The notes beneath the pieces were generated by a model. That model ran no database searches and had not been told where the DNA came from. It saw only the letters and a program-made list of their open reading frames with translations. From Maribacter sp. (GTDB lineage: Bacteria; Bacteroidota; Bacteroidia; Flavobacteriales; Flavobacteriaceae), in the NCBI GenBank assembly GCA_003232155.1, contig QILY01000214.1, forward strand, positions 1-7,217: a stretch of 7,217 nt of DNA, written 5' to 3'. Positions 5,762 through 7,217 of this stretch are shown here, piece by piece; the first letter of the stretch is position 1, and each line of letters opens with the position of its first letter. The position numbers and the translations under genes are program-made.

Positions 5762-7027
5762 ATGAGCAATGAACAAAGTAAGATTAATTGTCCAAAGTGT
5801 GGTGAAAAGATAGATGTAAATGATCTTTTGTATCACCAAGTAGCCGATCAATTGGAAAAGAAATATAGTGAGGATTTAGAAAAAGAAAAACGAAAATATG
5901 AAGCTCAAACAACGAAATTAGAAGATGATCAAAAGCTCTTAAAAGAAGAAAGGAAAAATCAAAAAAATGAGGTTGACAAGCAAGTTAAGAGTGAAATAAA
6001 GCAAAGGGAAAAGATTTTAAAAAAACAATTAAAGGCAGAGGCTGAAGAGGAACAATCTGATGCTCTTAGTTCTCTTAAAGAAGAGCTAGATGAAAAATCA
6101 AGCAAAATAAAAGAGCTGAATAAAGCAACTGTTAATCTTGAAAAGCTAAAAAGGGAAAAGAACGAGCTAGAAGAATCAATAAAGGCAGAATCAGAAAAAA
6201 AACTGAATAAACAAATTATTGAAGAAAAGAAACGCATACAGAAAGAAGAAAGTGATAAAAATGAGTTAAAGTTTAAAGAGCTTCAGAAACAGTTAGAAGA
6301 TCAGAAAAAACTTACTGAGGAAATGAAAAGAAAGCAAGAGCAAGGCTCAATGCAGACTCAAGGTGAAGTACAGGAGTTAGGTATTGAAGAATGGTTGACT
6401 GAAAAATTTCCTCTAGATGCAATTCAGGAAATTAAAAAAGGTGAACGTGGGGCAGATTGCCTTCAAATAGTTCATACACGAACTCGCCAGAATTGTGGGA
6501 CAATTTATTACGAAAGCAAACGAACAAAATCATTTCAACCAACCTGGATTGAAAAATTCAAATCCGATATTCGTGATAAAAATGCAAATATTGGGGTGTT
6601 GGTTACCGAGGTAATGCCGCCAGATATGGAACGGATGGGCTTAAAAGATGGAATTTGGATTTGCTCATTTGATGAGTTTAAGGGGCTTTGCACTGTATTA
6701 CGAGAGTCTATTATTCAAATAAGCACAGCAATCGTTACCCAAGAAAATAAAGGCGATAAAATGGGAATGTTATATGATTTTCTCACAAGCAATGAGTTTA
6801 AGCTGCAAATAGAAGCAATAGTAGAAGGTTTTACACAAATGAAATCTGATTTGGAATCAGAGCAGCGATCAATGCGAAATATATGGAAGAAAAGAGAAAA
6901 ACAAATTGATAAAGTTTTGCTTAACACTACCCATATGTATGGATCAATAAAGGGGATTGCTGGTAATGCTGTTCAAACAGTCCCTCTTTTAGAGCTTCCA
7001 TCCGATGAAGATGTTTTGCAGCAGTAA
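5762..7027 (+). CDS. DUF2130 coiled-coil protein with PD-(D/E)XK-like nuclease motif (cassette D)
   Basis: 421 residues from ATG 5762, preceded by AAGGA at 5748 with nine bases of spacing; an in-frame extension to ATG 5729 or GTG 5726 lies within attC3 and is disfavoured. A CPKCGEKI knuckle (C10, C13) stands at the N-terminus with no obvious second Cys pair. Residues about 27-195 form a long, highly charged coiled coil. The DUF2130 domain (about 203-400) begins ELGIEEWL and contains KKGERGADCLQIV (D232) and YYESKRTK (E251-x-K253), followed by W262 and K265; the order G-D, then E-x-K about 19 residues later, matches PD-(D/E)XK nucleases. The segment GVLVTEVMPPDMERMGL is also typical. The role is not experimentally known to me; DNA cleavage or processing is inferred. 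The gene looks intact and stops five bases before attC4. Confidence 0.88.
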   Translation: MSNEQSKINCPKCGEKIDVNDLLYHQVADQLEKKYSEDLEKEKRKYEAQTTKLEDDQKLLKEERKNQKNEVDKQVKSEIKQREKILKKQLKAEAEEEQSDALSSLKEELDEKSSKIKELNKATVNLEKLKREKNELEESIKAESEKKLNKQIIEEKKRIQKEESDKNELKFKELQKQLEDQKKLTEEMKRKQEQGSMQTQGEVQELGIEEWLTEKFPLDAIQEIKKGERGADCLQIVHTRTRQNCGTIYYESKRTKSFQPTWIEKFKSDIRDKNANIGVLVTEVMPPDMERMGLKDGIWICSFDEFKGLCTVLRESIIQISTAIVTQENKGDKMGMLYDFLTSNEFKLQIEAIVEGFTQMKSDLESEQRSMRNIWKKREKQIDKVLLNTTHMYGSIKGIAGNAVQTVPLLELPSDEDVLQQ

Positions 7028-7031
7028 ATGC

Positions 7032-7134
7032 AGCTAACAAAATGCTCCAGCGGACGTGGTAAAGCGCCATGACTTTTGCTAAAAAACAGCAAAAGTCGCG
7101 CCCCTTTACCACGCCGCTGAGCAAGGCGTTAGCA
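7032..7134 (+). other. attC recombination site 4 (end of cassette D)
   Basis: R'' AGCTAAC is at 7032-7038 and R' GTTAGCA at 7128-7134. The stem pairs TGCTCcAGCGGaCGTGGTAAAG with CTTTACCACGCCGCTGAGCA, leaving two unpaired plus-strand bases. The tip is a ten-pair hairpin GACTTTTGCT-AAAAAAC-AGCAAAAGTC. It is a well-preserved, presumably functional site. Confidence 0.95.
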
Positions 7135-7217
7135 CACCATAATAGTAGAAAGAGCATCTTAATAATAAGCACCAATTTAAAGATAGATTTCATGAAGTTT
7201 CGCCCATTAATTTGGGT
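7128..7217 (+). repeat. Start of cassette E: second copy of cassette A
   Basis: The 90 bp from the attC4 junction to the window edge match 2657-2746 without gaps and with ten mismatches. Cassette E therefore appears to be a diverged copy of cassette A, so cassettes B, C and D sit between two related cassettes. No gene can be called in the visible part: the GTG start candidate of copy A is GAG here, and on the minus strand a short hydrophobic frame in both copies changes at most of the differing positions. Confidence 0.9.

Larger units (their letters stand above)
2657..7217 (+). mobile_element. Integron-type gene cassette array with four attC sites and no integrase in view
   Basis: Five units follow one another in the same direction. 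Each begins at a GTTAGGY- or GTTAGCN-type junction and all but the last end in an attC: A (2657-3055), B with FRG (3056-4052), C with the ATPase (4053-5738), D with DUF2130 (5739-7128), and E (7129 onward, incomplete). Coding sequences nearly fill cassettes B to D, with stops 18-21 bp (B, C) or a few bases (D) before the attC, as is usual for cassettes. The four attC sites differ in sequence and length (93-114 bp). That points to cassettes of different origin rather than a uniform superintegron such as Vibrio. intI would lie to the left, where none is found. Confidence 0.9.

Noticed and set aside
5959..6237. Ser/Phe-rich minus-strand frame
   Set aside because: Reverse reading of the lysine/glutamate-rich coiled coil of the DUF2130 protein.
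6927..7193. 88-codon minus-strand frame across the end of the DUF2130 gene, attC4 and cassette E
   Set aside because: It overlaps a firmly supported gene and the attC; its hydrophobic start is the reverse reading of the repeated cassette start and differs in copy A at most variable positions.

Overview
The window is AT-rich bacterial DNA in two halves. The gene style (attC-flanked cassettes, a PEGA-containing caspase-like protein, a VRR-NUC fragment) fits a gammaproteobacterium, perhaps an environmental one. That placement is inference; no marker gene is present.

Left part (1-2656) is a mosaic. On the minus strand lies a complete gene for an exported caspase-like (C14) protein with a PEGA domain and an unassigned C-terminal domain. 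Just past its stop codon is the C-terminal remnant of a VRR-NUC nuclease, cut by an in-frame stop. The N-terminus of a hydrophobic protein then runs off the left edge. To the right of the caspase gene are a plus-strand coding fragment without a start, a doubtful 76-codon minus-strand ORF, a 126-bp inverted-repeat element resembling a MITE or transposon end, and degenerate direct repeats.

Right part (2657-7217) is an integron-type gene cassette array, all read on the plus strand. Four attC sites are visible at 2969-3061, 3945-4058, 5646-5744 and 7032-7134. Each has matching R boxes, a long imperfect stem and unpaired bases at comparable places. The cassettes in order are: (A) one without a convincing gene; (B) a FRG-domain protein; (C) an AAA/OLD-like ATPase whose C-terminus carries a HEPN-like R-x4-H motif; (D) a DUF2130 coiled-coil protein with a PD-(D/E)XK-like motif; and (E) the first 90 bp of a second, about 89% identical copy of cassette A. 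No integrase gene is in the window, although intI would normally sit to the left of the array. This is therefore either a CALIN-type cluster (attC sites without an integrase) or an array whose attI side was rearranged.

How the genes work together: cassettes usually act independently and are read from an outside promoter. An ATPase-nuclease candidate, a nuclease-like DUF2130 protein and a FRG protein in a row resemble anti-phage or stress-defence cargo. That is inference from domain types, not shown by the sequence.
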